Notes: generated from the sequence alone by a model not told the origin. Shown: positions 12,301 through 27,300, counted from the stretch's first letter. The stretch: 64,000 nucleotides of DNA from Ryuthela nishihirai (GCA_038380435.1 JAWZYU010000034.1:38936901-39000900); one strand, 5' to 3'. Numbers and translations: made by a program.

Positions 12301-15300
12301 TCATTCTAGGCTACAACCCCAGTATTAAAGGTAAATAGTTTTTTATCATTAACAGATTTTTCACATTTTTATTTCAATTTTTGCTTAAAAGGTATTTGAA
12401 AAGGCTTGAAAATTTATTTTCTGAAATACTACAGTGAAATTATTTTGTTATATTACTGGATATATTCAATTTTAAATTATGTAAAGTTTTAAAACACACT
12501 GCTAATACTTGACTAAAACTTATCAATAGGCCAATTGCCCAAATCTTTATTTTTTGAATGTAGCCTGCATATTCTCTAACTAGGCATTTGTTGATCTGCT
12601 GGTTGCATTCATATTAAATGACTTAATTCATTTAATAATGTGATTGATACATGACAAAGAGATTTAATTTACTTTTTAATAGATTATTTCATTTCATTGT
12701 TTTTTATAATATTTAAGAAACTATGTATTAAATTATATATTTAAATGGCATATATATGAATAATAATGGATTTGATATATTTCATTTAAATCACTGTTTT
12801 GCAACCTTTCTGTAGATAGAACTCTCCAGATTTAATATTCTTTTGCTTTAACCCCTCTGACAAGCTTACCTTAATAGTGGTTGAATAAACTGTCTCAATC
12901 TCCTACAAGTAGTTCACCAATTCCCTGTTGAGAAACTGATAAATCATGCATAATGAAGTAATCTATTGAACACAGCTGTAAAACATTAAAAATACTTTTA
13001 AGTTTTTTTAAGTTTGCATTGTTTATTTCTCTTTTACAGTATCACAAGCAATATCAGAACAGCACAAATGGACCTTTAAAACAGCTAATAAAAGTTTTGT
13101 TGCTTTGGTAGAAAAGGTAAAAATAATTTTATGAATTGTCAGTATGCAAAAGCAAATTAGACATGTCATATACCTTTTGTGTTTAATGAATGGTTTTTTT
13201 TTTTATACTTTAAAAAAAATGTTACTAGTTTAGTATGGTGCATTATTCATAAACAATATTGCATTAAAAAAAATGTTAGCAGACTTTCTTAGTCAATGCT
13301 AAGTTCTTATTTAGGTTAATGATTAAAATTGCCTATTAACATTTTTTTTAAACTTCTGTATCCAACAAAAGATTAGCTTAATTTATTAATATCTTATTTA
13401 TCAATATTTGCTGTGCAATAAAAATATCAGTTTGTCAGATTAATATATATATATATCAGATTAAATTGAGAAATATATTTTTTCCCTCTTATGGTGGAGG
13501 AGAAATCAGAAGCGTTAATTAAGTAAAATTCTTAATATTCTCCATGTTAATAGGGTCTGATTAGACATGGATAAATGAAACAAATTTTGAATAACTTTCA
13601 TTTCTCTGCTGTTCTTTTTCCAGATTTTTATAATAAAAATACATTTTATTGTGGGGGGGCTTTTAAGTGAGGTTCAAATAAGCTATTTATTAGTGTCCTT
13701 TAAATATGCAATGCCCCATTCTTAACAGTAAATCACTAATGCATTCCTACAATTGTTTTTGAATCAAAATGGGAAAACATCAAACACACCACAAATTGCA
13801 TCTTCAAAAAACCAATTAATGGGTTATAATGCATATCATATTCACCTGTTCCAGTATTTGACAAGCAGAGTGATCTACATGGAAACACAGAGAGAGTCAT
13901 TTCTGAACTTTGTACAAACCTGTCTGTCCTGATTAGTACTAAGTCCAGAAAAAAACTATATTCTTTTAAGAAAAAAGATTTTTTTTTAACCCTTTTACGA
14001 CTAAGGGAAACATTTTTCCCATTTTAAAATTGGTGATTGTCGTATTTAATTATAACCTTATCTGCATTTTTTATACAGAATGTCAAAATAGAACGTATGC
14101 CGAACGCAATTACATAAACGGGAACATTTAGAAAACAAAAACAGAACTGTCAGGACTCATAATATATGTACTATGTGCAATGTCCATCTTTGCCTCACTA
14201 CCAAAAGAAATTGCTTCGCAGAATATCATAATTAGCACATCATTTTATTTCATAATTTTGTATTATTTTAGTTAACATTTTGTTCTAATAAACCAATAAA
14301 TAAAATACATTGCATAATAAGCTAACTATAATTTGTGTTACCTTTATAGTCCATTGGGAAAAATATTTCCCATAAAATTCCAAAAAAACTACACATTATG
14401 TATTTTTTCTTATGATTTTTATTTATTTTACGTCTAAACAAACTAAAATAAACAGTTACATACTAATATTTACTCTTAGAAACCTTATGGTCCTGAAAGG
14501 GTTAATATTTAACTGAATAAGTCATATGGAATTCATGATCCAGAAAGGTTATTGACAGTATTGCACTAGTATGAACTGGTGGAATACTTCAGGTTGGGTT
14601 GTTTTACCTCTGAGCGGCACTTTTTTGCACACCATGGGCTAAATGGCCAGGTCACATGGACCCCGAAGGCTCAGAGAAGGTTGGGGGAGGGGACCCACTA
14701 GAACAGCTGTTGTGAGACAGATGGTAGCCTCCCGTCAAGGCCATCCAGCGTGTTCTTTAACGTGCACAGGTTATGGCTCTCCCTCACACGGGGCCACGGC
14801 TTAACGTCCCATCCGACGGATGGCGGCCTTTCCAAGCCCATCGGTGGAATACTTCAGACTTTATGCATTTTTTTTATCACCTTGGGTCAAGCCAAAAAAG
14901 ATGCATGTTTAAATGTATTCTATAAATATTATACTCTTTAAGGAGAGATATCTTTAAGTATTGCATAAAAAGAATTTTATTATATTGACTTAAGAAGTCA
15001 ATAATCAGTTTAACAAAATTTTCAGTTAAACGTAATTCATTCAACATTATTATTTATTCTTTTAAAGGTATTGGTAATCCTTGAACCTCAGGATGTATCA
15101 TCAGCCCTCTTCCGTGCCCTTGAAGCACAAGAAGTTAACTGGAAATCTTTATTGATTATTGCATCAACATATTTAATATGCTGGAAAGAAGCATCGACTT
15201 CACTCTTAAGTGTGTATCATATTATTTCATTTGCAACTTAGTTTTAGCATTTATTGGTTGCACAATGCAAACACTATATTCATTCACATTGTAACAGTCT

Positions 15301-18300
15301 GTATCATAATATCCTCTACCCATGTTTTTCAGTCATTTTTCTCAGCTTGAAGTGGACTTTTGACATGTGACATATAAATTACATACTAATTATATTTTTA
15401 AATTTTCGAATTTCAGAATTATTAATATTAAATCTTTTGATTTTTTTTAATTTTTTTGCGCCTTTTCTAGTTTTATCCAAATTACATACTAGCTCTTTGT
15501 ATAGTAGAAACAGCTACAGAAATAAAATTGAATATGTCACATTGTTATGAAGAATATTCTGCAAATTCAGCAGATCTAAGAACGAATTCAAGAATAGGTG
15601 CTTCTGACTTAATAGGATGAAATATCCTTACGATTTATTTGTCAAATGTGAAAAAACGAAAAAATCTGGTGCAGCATTGGAAATGTTAAATAAACAGGAT
15701 GATTATGGCCTTGGTCACTAATGTGTCATAAAATCCCAAACATCCAAAAAAAAGGCTGAATAATATTGCACTAAACAGAAATGAGCAATTTCAATTAATT
15801 TGTTATAAAATGATTGCACTTATATCTTGCTTTGCATAGTATATGCATTCATAGAAGTTACCATACAAAGCAAAGCTATGCAAAGTAAAGTAGAATTTCC
15901 CAATTGGTCAGTATTTTTGAATTGGGGGTCATTGAGTTCAATAGAACATGTATTTTTTTCTGGCCTTAGGAAAAACTGAAAGGAAAATTATCCATTTTTA
16001 TAATAATTTCTTGTAATGATTTAATAAAGGTTTTTACAATATTTTTTATTTTATTTGTAAACATCTCAGCTTTGTTTATTTATTTTTTTTATTTTTTTTT
16101 CATTTATTTTTCTACCTCAACCTTAGGGTAAAAAACATAACAAAAATAACTAGACCTATCTGTGTTTAAGTTATTTTATATTCTATTTAACCAAAATGCA
16201 TAAGATAATTTTGGGAGAGGTCCATGGAATGAACAAGACTTCATAGGGAGTCACAGTATCAAAAAAGAATGAGAAACACTGCTATAGACTATATGTTAGA
16301 AAGAGTGACTACATTCTCAATCCATAATATTTCTTTCAAATTTTTGTAAGAAACTGTTTTTTTTTTTTGAAGATTATATATTCAAACATTTAAAAAAAGC
16401 ATGTAAAACATGAATAATACTATGTATAAATCATAAGCAGTAATAAAAATAAGTTGACACTAAATAATCATAAATAATACACAATTCTGTATTTACTTAT
16501 ATGTATTCTATTGTGCATAAAATGTATAAAAACATTTTGCTGCAGAGATTTTTTGTGTAGTAATAGGTCTATGGAAACTTAAATATTTATTTCCATTGTA
16601 GGTAAATAATGTTATCACAGGGTTGTAGATTGAAACACATCATATTTTAGCTATTAAAATTTTCATTCTTGTTTTATGTTCAGAGAATCATTTTAAACTT
16701 CTAAAGGAAAATTGGTAACTGTAGAAAGTGGGTAATTCCCAAACTTAAACCATGTTAAAACAAAAACAAGTAAAGCAAGCACTACAAAGTGAAGGATAAG
16801 TGTAATAATTTTTTTATTTAATGCATATTGTAAGTTTACAGTGTGAGTTTTGATATTTTAACACTTAAATGTGCTTGCACATTATGATCGATGAGTTGCT
16901 TAATAGGGTCTCATTTATTACCACATTGAGCTACTTCAAGTTTATCTTGAGCTTTCTGTCTTGCATGAAGAACACATATAGATGCAAGAATAACTTTTTG
17001 ACAGCTTGTTCTTTATTACCATTTAAGCCTCAACTGATAATATACTGTTTACACTTGACATACATTTATCTACAGTTTTAGGACTATTTTGGAGTTTAAC
17101 AAGGAACACCATTCCAAAGTCTGACTTTGAGAGTCAGTGATGATCTTTAATATCTAATTTGCCAATTTCTTCAATAATTCCCATAGAACCACCTAAGGTT
17201 TGTGGCATGGCTCATGAATATATTGTCAATTTGATAACACATTTCTACTGTGAAGTAAAAAAAAGACATATAATATAAGTGAGAGAGAGTATGGGGAAAA
17301 GTTAATATTTGATTAAGCTGAAGCAGTTAGTAGGAAGTTAGGTAGGTCCAGAACACAGTTCTAACCTATCTGTTAGCATTATTACCTTATATTAATAATC
17401 TTCCCTTGTCCTACCCCTCATTGTTCTAACCTAACTTGAAATAATTAGTTGAAAAAAATTGGTTGGCGACTTTTTCCTATGATAATTTATTACTCAATTA
17501 TTGATATAATACTGTGAGCATGAGTGACAGTCCCTTTCCCTGATAATAGATGGTGCCATTGGCAAATCAGAAAAAAATTGTGGGAATGCATATAATGTCA
17601 CTTTATTGAAGAAATTGCAGCTTCTGATGCTCCAGAGATTAGGACATCTGGCATGCTTCTGGATGGCATGGGTTTGTGTCCCACGCAGGACACCAATTTT
17701 TTTCAACTAATAATTTTGAGTGTTTCTTGTCTACAGAACCTTTTCCTATGCTACTTTATTACTGTCCTACTAACTTCTTTTGGGGTGGGGGTGGCTCAGT
17801 CGGTAGTGTGCTAGGCTCGTAATCTGTAGTTCCCAGGTTCGAGTCCCAGCTGGGTCAGCATTGAGATTTATCTCCGCAAAATTCCACGCCCTGCCCACGG
17901 TCAGTAGGGGACACCGCTGGGCTTGGAAAGGCCGCTGTCCGTCGGATGGGATGTTAAGCCGTGGCCCCGTGTGCGGGAGAGCCATACCCTGTGTTCGTTA
18001 AAGAACAAGCTGGATGGCCTTGACGGGAGGCTACTATCTGTCTCCCAACAGCTGTTCCAGTGGGTCCCCACCCCCAACCTTCTCTGAGCCTTCAGGGTCC
18101 ATGTGACCTGGCCATTTAGCCCATGGTGTGCAAAAAAGTGCTGCTCAGAGGTAAAACAACCCAAATACTAACTTCTTTAGCTTAATCTTATAGCAATCTC
18201 TTCCAATCCCCATATTATGCATTTTGATTTTATATTGAGTGTTTCTTGTCTACAGAACCTTTTCCTATGCTACTTTATTACTGTCTTACTAACTTCTTTT

Positions 18301-21300
18301 GGGGCGGGGGTGGCTCAGTCGGTAGTGTGCCAGGCTCGACTGGAAATAATTGACTAAATATAGATTATCCTCTCACCATTTGTCTTTTTTTTACTATAAG
18401 GCAGAAATGTGCTATCAAAATGAAATGATATCCCAGCATTATGCCATCAACCTAGGTGGCATTGTGAGGGAAATACCAAGTAAGGTGATTGGCTATTAGA
18501 TAGTTATCAGCCCTTAGAGTCAGGTAAAAGAATGGTGTGCCATGTTAGCTCTGAAACATACCCTAAAAATGTGTTTATCATTAAGTATAAATAGTGTATT
18601 TGGTTTATCATTTGAGCATTTAAGTGGTAAAGAGTGAATTTGCAAAAATGAGATTCTTGTGTACATGTGTGGAGTTCTTCACACAAGACATCAAGCTTAA
18701 TATTGACTCACTCAACATGATAAAAATGAAACAGCCTAATCAAGTAATTCATCAGTGGTAAGGTGTGTTCATGTTTAAGAGTTAACAATTTTTACTTCAT
18801 ATGACAAATTACCATTTATGGATGCAATGTTCTAATTTTTATGCTTCTCTGGACAACATAATGCCTAATTAAAGCCTAATTTTTAAAATATTTTGATATC
18901 ATGAATTGTTGGTTTAAAGAACTTGAAAAGTTAATATTTCAGAATTCTGTAGGGAAATAATTGACTAAATATAGACCAATATCTGTAATTCTACTGTAAT
19001 GACAATTACATTTGTTGATCACATACCATCATTCTAAATAATTTAATATTTAATGCTTACAAAGAATAGATTGTATTGTGTCTGAAAAGTGTAATTCCTA
19101 TATAAATGATTTTTTATTTTTTACTTATGAACAAACTTTTCAAGTTCATTCACAAGATAAAAAGATAGTCTTTGTCTCCAAAAATAAACTAAAAATTTTT
19201 TTTGGAGACAAAGTATAACAGCTTATCTGTTGATGAATGGTATTAAACATTCAATTGCATTGTGCAAGTATCTTTTTTTTGCAATATATGAGGGGTATGT
19301 TTTTTAAAATACCAGAAATATGTTGCATTAATAGCATAAAATTTTCAATGTACTTAATTATTCATAAGAAGCATTTTTCTGGAACCTATCCTTTTTTTCA
19401 TTTAATTGTTTGTTGCAATTTACACAATGATTTCTCAGAATGTATCTACAGTGTAAATTGAGGCATAGTATACTTATTATTCCACAATTTGACATTACGA
19501 GGAGTCGTATCCTGTGCACATTAATAAAAATCAAGATATCTTGACATGAGGCTTCTATCTGTTTCCTAAACAGTCCATTGGTTCCCCTTCCTCTGCTCAA
19601 CTGAGCTCTTGGGCCCCTTGTGACTTGGCCATTTTACTCATTGTATGTGCAAAAATGCTGTTTATGGGTAAAACAGCCTAACAACTCCACAATTTGGAGC
19701 AAAGAGAACTCCAACTTCATGTTTGAGCTAAAAAGAGAAAGAGCCCAAAGGTAAATATATAGTGTTATTTTCAAAAAAGATGTACAAACTGTTATTCACT
19801 GAAATACAGTTTGTTATGGACCACATTTAGACTTATTACAGCTCCACATTCCAACACAACTGGACACTAATGGCATGAACATTACCTTTTCTATCAAGAT
19901 AAGTTGGCTTCACTAATCATTGGTAACTGGTAAGACCGAAATCTTCTCATTCCATGGCTGCTCAATTTCAGAACCTAATCACACCCAATTTCTTGATTTG
20001 GGCATTTATTAAGGTTGTATATGTTTAACACTCTTCCAACCTCACAGTATATCATAATCAAGATTATTGCAGCATTTGATAGCATGCAACAGATGTTTCT
20101 AAACATTTTAGGAGATTTGACATAGTATGAACCATAATGCATTGTGATGTGTAACCTGGCATAATTATTTAGCCCATTAGGTAGCAAAAAAACCTCAGAA
20201 ATAAAGCAATTGTCTCATAGAGCATCTTAATCTTTTTGTGTAATATTTGTGACTTTTCAGGTTTCAGTTTCAAGTTATGTTTTCTACTAATAATATCTTA
20301 AAAGAAACAATATGACTCTAGATTAAAATGTATTTTAAATAAGATGCATTTAATTTTCTTTTTCAGATATAATTGATAAACTTCTAAAAGAAGCATTTAA
20401 CAAATTAGAAAGTGATAATCTCTTCAGTGGTTTCTTGTTAGCTCGTCAGGCATCATTAGAAGGCCCGCCACTTTTCCCCTATTCTTATGGTGATTGGTTT
20501 GAGGTTTGTTAAAATTTAAGCCTTTAATAATAGCTTAAATACTTTGCTTTACTAATTTGTTTCTGTTAGCTTTTTATAAAAATTGTTTCTTTAAATTGCA
20601 TAGAAATTTGTTAAATATATAATATTAAAGCTTGTTGAATAAAATGTTAGCTTTCAAAATAATTTTACTTTTGTAAAATTTTACATTGTGAATAGCTGTG
20701 TTTTATGTATAAATTGCTTATTGCTCTATACTATTAATAACACAATAATTATTTTGCCATATATTTCATATCAATAATTAAAAGTAAAATAACTTGAAGG
20801 GCTTGTACTCAAGAAATGGTTAATTTTGTTTGCATTCAATTTGATGTACTCATTGTTAAAATTAAAATACTTGAAACAAAAAAAAATTGGAACTAAAATG
20901 TAACTGATACAGAAAATGAAAACAAGGTGCAAATACTGACTCTGACCAAGGCTGAAAAATTCCACATATTGTAGGTCAGTGCACCTGCAGCAAGTGAATT
21001 TTCTGATGTGTTCTATTACTCTGCAACCTAAGAAAAATTACAATGGTAAAGTATTTCCAACAGCAAAAACATTCTTTTTTCACATTGAAATCAGTCTCAT
21101 TGATTTTGTTGCATGCTCCTTTTTACTGCTCACAAAATAATGAAAATTTTTTCACTCACAATAGTACAGGCTAAAAAAATTCCAGGCACCTAAATTTTTA
21201 GCTTTACTTCATTACACTTTTGATAGATAAATCGTTTGACCACAAGCTCCTAAATTGCTATCCCCTTAAGTCTAAAAATATTATATGGCTCTTAGCCCCA

Positions 21301-24300
21301 TATAAAGAGCTAGCCATGCATTAATATACATGCTCTGGCTTCTGGTAAAAACTTTACCAAATTTTTCCACCCTTTGCCAATGCCATTTGTTACCAACATG
21401 TCTCCCATAAGTAAAGTCCTCTAAAAAATACAGAACAATCAGCATTTAGTTAATTTCTGAATAGAAGTATTGTTGGACATTTCTTAAAATAATACTTTAA
21501 CTGATTTGGAGCATTGTAGGTAAGAGCTGCCTATCAGGTAAATTAAAGACAAATCAATCAACAACCCAGATGAGCAGAACTAGCATTGTTAATCACATTG
21601 TCATCACAGACTGTAAATATGTTCCAAACCAGTGGAACATTATTTGATTAAGAAGAATGGGAGCAGACAATTGTGATATACATTCTTTTGTGCAAAGCTA
21701 AAAGTGTGGCACCAACTGCATGGGGTAATGGATACCTCAACATCACATCCAAGCCTGGATCTAGAAAAACAAAATGAGGGAGGGCAACTGATGTGATCAA
21801 GCTGGAGAAAAAGTGAAAGATGGTGGAGGAGAGACTGGATTTCCATTGCAGTATAATATTTTCCCTTCTGTTGTAAAGTTCTTTTAAAACACTTGAAAAA
21901 TGCATTGAGTTGATTTACCTCTGAGCATTATTTTTTGCACACAATGGGCTAAAATACCAGGTCACAAGAACCCCTAAAGGATCAGAGAAGGTTGGGGGAG
22001 GGGAACCATGGGCAGCTGGTGGGGGACAGATGATAGCCTCCTGTCAAGGCCATCCAGGGTGTTCTTTAATGTGCACAAGGTATGGATCTTCCTCATACAG
22101 GGCTACTGCTTAATTTTCCATCCAATGGATGGCAGCTTTTCCCAGCCCATCAGTGTCCCCTACTGACCAAGGGCAGGGACACATAGAGAGTTTTGCGAAG
22201 ATGAATTTCAACACTGGCCTGACGGGACCTAAACCTGGAAACTGCAGATTGCAAGCCTGTTGTGCTAACGACTGAACCACACCTACTCTTGAAAAATATG
22301 TGCAATATGCATGTTTAATAATTGCTAATTAGGGTATGGAGGCAAACATTCTCAAAATGGAATGGGAGAAAGGAGTATGCCACCCTCCTGAGAATGGCCT
22401 GATCATATTGTAGAAGCTGCTAGAAGGGGAGTCATGGTATGAGGGATGCTCACATGTGCTTATTGGTTTTATTAATATTATTGAAGAATTGGGAAAATGC
22501 CCCAATATATTTAAACACCATATTGGATCATGTACATCCTGCTATGCTTAATTTCTTCCCTGATCAAAATTGACAATTTCTTGATGATAATACAGCTATC
22601 TGTTGTATGAAATTAATCTGTGAAGGGTTTGAAAAATATGATGGATTTGTTCATCTTCCTTGGCTACCCGCTGTCACCTGATCTGAACATTAAAAATTTG
22701 TGGGATGTAGGGGAATGTGGCATACAAGCATGCACTCCATTGCCTTCAATCTTGAAAGAACTATGTGCATTGCAACAGAAATGGCTTTACATCACATGAA
22801 ATATATTCCAAATACTCATTGAGTTCGTGCTATTCTGAAGGTACACATGGGTCCTATGTGATAAGATCTAAACTTTTCCATTTCAGTTTTGATACACTTT
22901 TTAGTGATCTATTATCTGTAATTTAATTAGTAAATAAGAGTTACAGGGGTTTATCAAAATAATGGAAACATACTGTTTGTGGAGAACATTTTATTAATAA
23001 GCTGTAGGCCCTCCTCAGCATTCAGAACAGGTGCAATTCGACATGGAATAGACTTATACAAGTCATGCATATATGGTAATGGAATGTGGAACCATTCTTC
23101 CTGTAAAATATGGCCCAACTGTTCAGTGATGCTGGAGGTGGAAAGTGTGATCTGACCTTGCACTCCAGATATTTCCACAAATGTCCAATAATTTTTTTAC
23201 AATCTGGAGATTGAGGTGGCCAGGGTAGCAAACCACAACTTGACACATTTCATACAATGCACAGGTGCATTATCCACTTGAAACCAGGGATGGTGATAAA
23301 GGAATAATGCCTGCAACATTAGGCTCAGGTGGTCCCTGAGAATGGATTCGTATATTGTGAATGTGACACAACCCTGCAGAATAACTAATGATCCTAAGGA
23401 ATGCCATGATATGGCACCCCACAGCATCAGGGATCCCCCTACATGCTTCACAGTCATGGGGTGGTCAGTTTTGGGATGTATGCTTCTGCAGGTTTTCACC
23501 AGATGTTCACTACAGTGGTGGGAAACAACACAAAACACGATTCAGCAGACCAGATGACAAATTGCCACTCTTTAGCATTCCAGTTTTATGTGCTCTGTAC
23601 TGCCTTACACATTTTGTTGCATTGTTGTTAGTAATCAGAGGTTTGTGGATGCAGCAAATCCATAAATACCAGCACAATGAAGTTCCCAACAAACTGTTAT
23701 GACAGAAACGGGATCATTCCGACTAGTACTCAACTCTGCTGCTATTTGCAGTGCCATGGTCTTGTTTCCATTGTACAATCCGTGCCAATGTTCACCTATC
23801 CCTATCTGACAACTTCGTATGGCATCCGCAATTTGCATGTTTTGGAGGCAACGCTCTGTCCTTTTTGATAGGTAGTCATAATCTCCGATACAGTTCCTCA
23901 TGTTACACCTACTATTTCCACCATTCTGGTTACTGAAATTCCTGCAAGATGCACACCAATGAGAATGCCTTTTCAGAGGTCACTGAGATCTGACATTGTC
24001 GACAATTACACCACAATAGCTGTTTCACTTGTGACTGCTCTGTGATAACTAACACCGTACTTCTCTTTACATACTTCATATCATGGGTGATATTGTCCCT
24101 GTGATATGCATGTGGCTCCAGTCATTGTCGATGTACTTCAGTTCATGTACTCCAGTCGGTGTTTCCATTATTTTTATAAACTGTAATTACATAAATAAAA
24201 CTACATGCATCTAAACTATATGTTCCCTTTTTTAAGTTAATGGCATTGTCCTTTACTGCAATGACAACTTTACTAGTTGCACTTATAGAATACTTTAAAA

Positions 24301-27300
24301 TTAATAATGCAGTAATATAAAGTAAGATTTTTTAACAGAATTTCACTTCAGGAATTCTATAAGTTATTCTCTAAATATCATTGACAACAAGTTACATCAA
24401 AAAAAGCAAAAATATCATTATAAAAGTTGCTTTGTGTATGTAAATTTCAGTATTATTTATAAAACTCTAAATTTTCAGAATAGCTTTGGAACTGCATCTA
24501 CCACATATGCAAATAATGTTCGCACATTTAGTTTCCTTATGAAGTTTTTGACAGATCTTGTTCCTCATGAACCAACACAATATTTAAAAGTAAGTTGGAA
24601 CAGATTTAATCTTATTTGTAATTTTAATTGTTGATTTATTGTTTATTCACGTGTTTTGTAAAATTTACACCATTATTTGCTGTTTTATAAATATGCGTTG
24701 CCATTTTTTATACTATTATAGTTTTAAATAATGGGCAACATAATTGAATCTCAATTAGTATCAGCCAAAATAATTTTAAATATTTTTCTCCTGTGATAGA
24801 ATTCAGATTTTCTCCACTCCCCCTAAATCCTTAATGAGAAAAATGACACCATTGAACTTGAAAATGTTGCCATCCATTCAGAAGATATGTTAAACACCTG
24901 GGGCGGGGTGGCTCAGTCAGTAGCGCGCCAGGCTCGTAATCTGTAGTTCCCAGGTTCGAGTCCCAGCTGGGTCAGCGTTGAGATTTATCTCCGCAAAATT
25001 CCCCGCCCTGCCCACGGTCAGTAGGGGACACCGATGGGCTTGGAAAGGTTGCCGTCCGTCGGATGGGACATTAAGCCGTGGCCCCGTGTGCGGGAGAGCC
25101 ATACCCTGTGCACGTTAAAGAACATGCTGGATGTCCTTGACGGGAGGCTACCATCTGTCTCCCAACAGCTGTTCCAGTGGGTCCCCTCCCCCAACCTTCT
25201 CTGAGCCTTTGGGGTCCATGTGACCTGGCCATTTAGCCCATGGTGTGCAAAAAAGTGCCGCTCAGAGGTAAAACAACAACACAACACACACAACCCTAAC
25301 TATTCTGATTTTGGAGTTTTTGTGACTTGAAGGTTGACTCATTGGCATGGACATTTTTCATGTGAATAAAGTATTAAAATTGCCAATTTCTTCTAGAAAA
25401 ATATAAATTTTTATTCGTATAAGAGTTTTTTTTTAGTGTATACTAAGTATTTTTACCCACTATCAAACTGTTTTAGTCAACAGAATAAAGATGGGTGTAG
25501 AGGAAAAATTTTCTTGGGATGGGTGGGATCTGAACCTACAAACACCTGATGACATGACAGATGCTCTGACCTACTGGCCATCAATCAATCTCTCCTCCAC
25601 TGCTGATATTATGCTACACACCATCTAGCAATTACTGTCATTTTAAGTGTATTTGATTGGCAGCCAGCAGCTCAGTGGCCAGAGCACTTGATATGTCATC
25701 AGGTGGTCGTGGGTTAGATCCCACCTGGCCCAAGACAATTTTTCCTCTGTACCCATCTTTAACCTGTTGACTAAAACAGCTTGATAATGGGTAAAAATAC
25801 TTAGTAAAATCAAAGATGTTCTGTGATTTTTTTGTTATTTTTTAGCATCTTGGATTATTGCAAAGCATACTGCTAGTAACATCTCTGAAGAAAATAACAA
25901 ATTTCATTTCTCGAGATTGAAATGAAGATATATACAAGACCATTTTTTAAGTCCACTTCAAGTTGTCGTGCAGTGAATATGATTATCCTGAACCTATGAG
26001 ATGGCAAATTAATTGCAAATTTCTAGCACTGAATCTACCCTAATCAGGACAAAATAAATATTTTCCATTGTATCATTAAATTGTTGGAATTTCCATTTTG
26101 TTCGTAGGGAGTAAAAAATTGTCTTATTTAAGACTCAAACTCTGTACTTTTTAATTTGTGAGCAGTTCATACATTCAAACAGTTTTGTTTCTCCAGTTGC
26201 AGTTTGTTTTAAGAGGAGATTATGATTAGTATGTCTTTTTGGTAAATTATTGTTATTTTCTTTCTTTTTCCTCCGTTATGGTGTTTATTAAAAGTGTTTA
26301 AGAAATGTGTATTAAAATGTTTATTTACCATTGAGTTTTGTACGTATGCAATATTTACAACAATTTTTGATCAATTAAGCCTTACATAGTTAGCTTCTTT
26401 TTGAAAGATACCTTCAGTATTTGAACTGGGTAAGGGTCATTTTTCCGTGAATTTAAATCATTTCACTTTTTTGTGAGCCTCAATCTGATATTTTGGACCT
26501 AGTACTCTCGACTTATTTTGTGCTCAAACCATCCAACTGACTTGTTTCCTCACATAAAGCACTAGATGCCTCATTTGCTTGTGAATTTCTTTTTAAGAAA
26601 GCTTAGGTTTCTCAACACAGAGGATGGATATAACCAAGGAGCATTATCTAACATGTCTTGATTTTGTATTCAACATATAAATACACTAAGACATGTCCAA
26701 TGGTTTAATAATTAGGTAGAGGCAAAACTCCAAGCAGTGTAATTGTAACACTAGTTCTTTAGGTGGAAATTGATTGTTTTAGTGAATATTTTAATTGCAT
26801 TAATTGACTTGTGCATTATAAACTTTTGTTGTAAATAACAAAAACTTGTTATAGTAGCCTTATTAAGAAAAATTTTAAATACTTTTAGATCCATCTCAGC
26901 AAGCCACCATATATTGTCAATAGATGTCGATCCATTTTCACTGATTATGCATCTTTGGTGAAAACACGTTTATCTGATTTAAAAGTAAGAATTAATAATA
27001 AGTATTTACAGTTTTATTAAGTATTTATCAAAAATTTTAGTAATATAATTTTAATAATCATATTAAGTAATATAGTAAGTTTTATACATCAGAAACCTTG
27101 TCTATATCCTGCCTGAAAAAAATTAATCACTCTTGAGACAATGTTTTTTAAGTGTGTTAAGCAAAAAATTGACATTTAGGAATATTAATCTAAGGTTCAC
27201 TATCCTCCTGTTTTGTTGAAAAACTGCTGTGGGATGCTCTTACTTAAGCTGTTGCCACTACAGTTAGGGGTCTTCTTCCCAGGTCTCTGGCACAGATGGC

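Larger units (their letters stand above)
22944..24183 (-). mobile_element. Tc1-like DNA transposon, inactive, TA flanks
   Basis: The 1240-bp element has terminal inverted repeats starting CAG (left caggggtttatc-aaaataatgg; right, reversed, cagtttataaaaataatggaaac) and TA on each side (22942-22943, 24184-24185). Transposase remnants lie on the minus strand. The usual first catalytic Asp (W-S-D-E-S type) reads WSAES near 23540. The second is kept in FQVDNAPVH. The third region reads PWPPQSPD..IIGHLWKYLE, with Gly where the family has Glu. With frameshifts as well, it cannot be active. Confidence 0.88.

Noticed and set aside
17770..18164. Minus-strand open frames, also seen near 25.0, 31.8, 33.8 and 56.3 kb
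   Set aside because: All are the antisense of SINE-1; the repeated 'peptides' reflect the repeat, not a protein family.
21640..21905. Overlapping minus-strand open frames
   Set aside because: No recognisable domain, both frames equally open, and no splice or start context that stands out.
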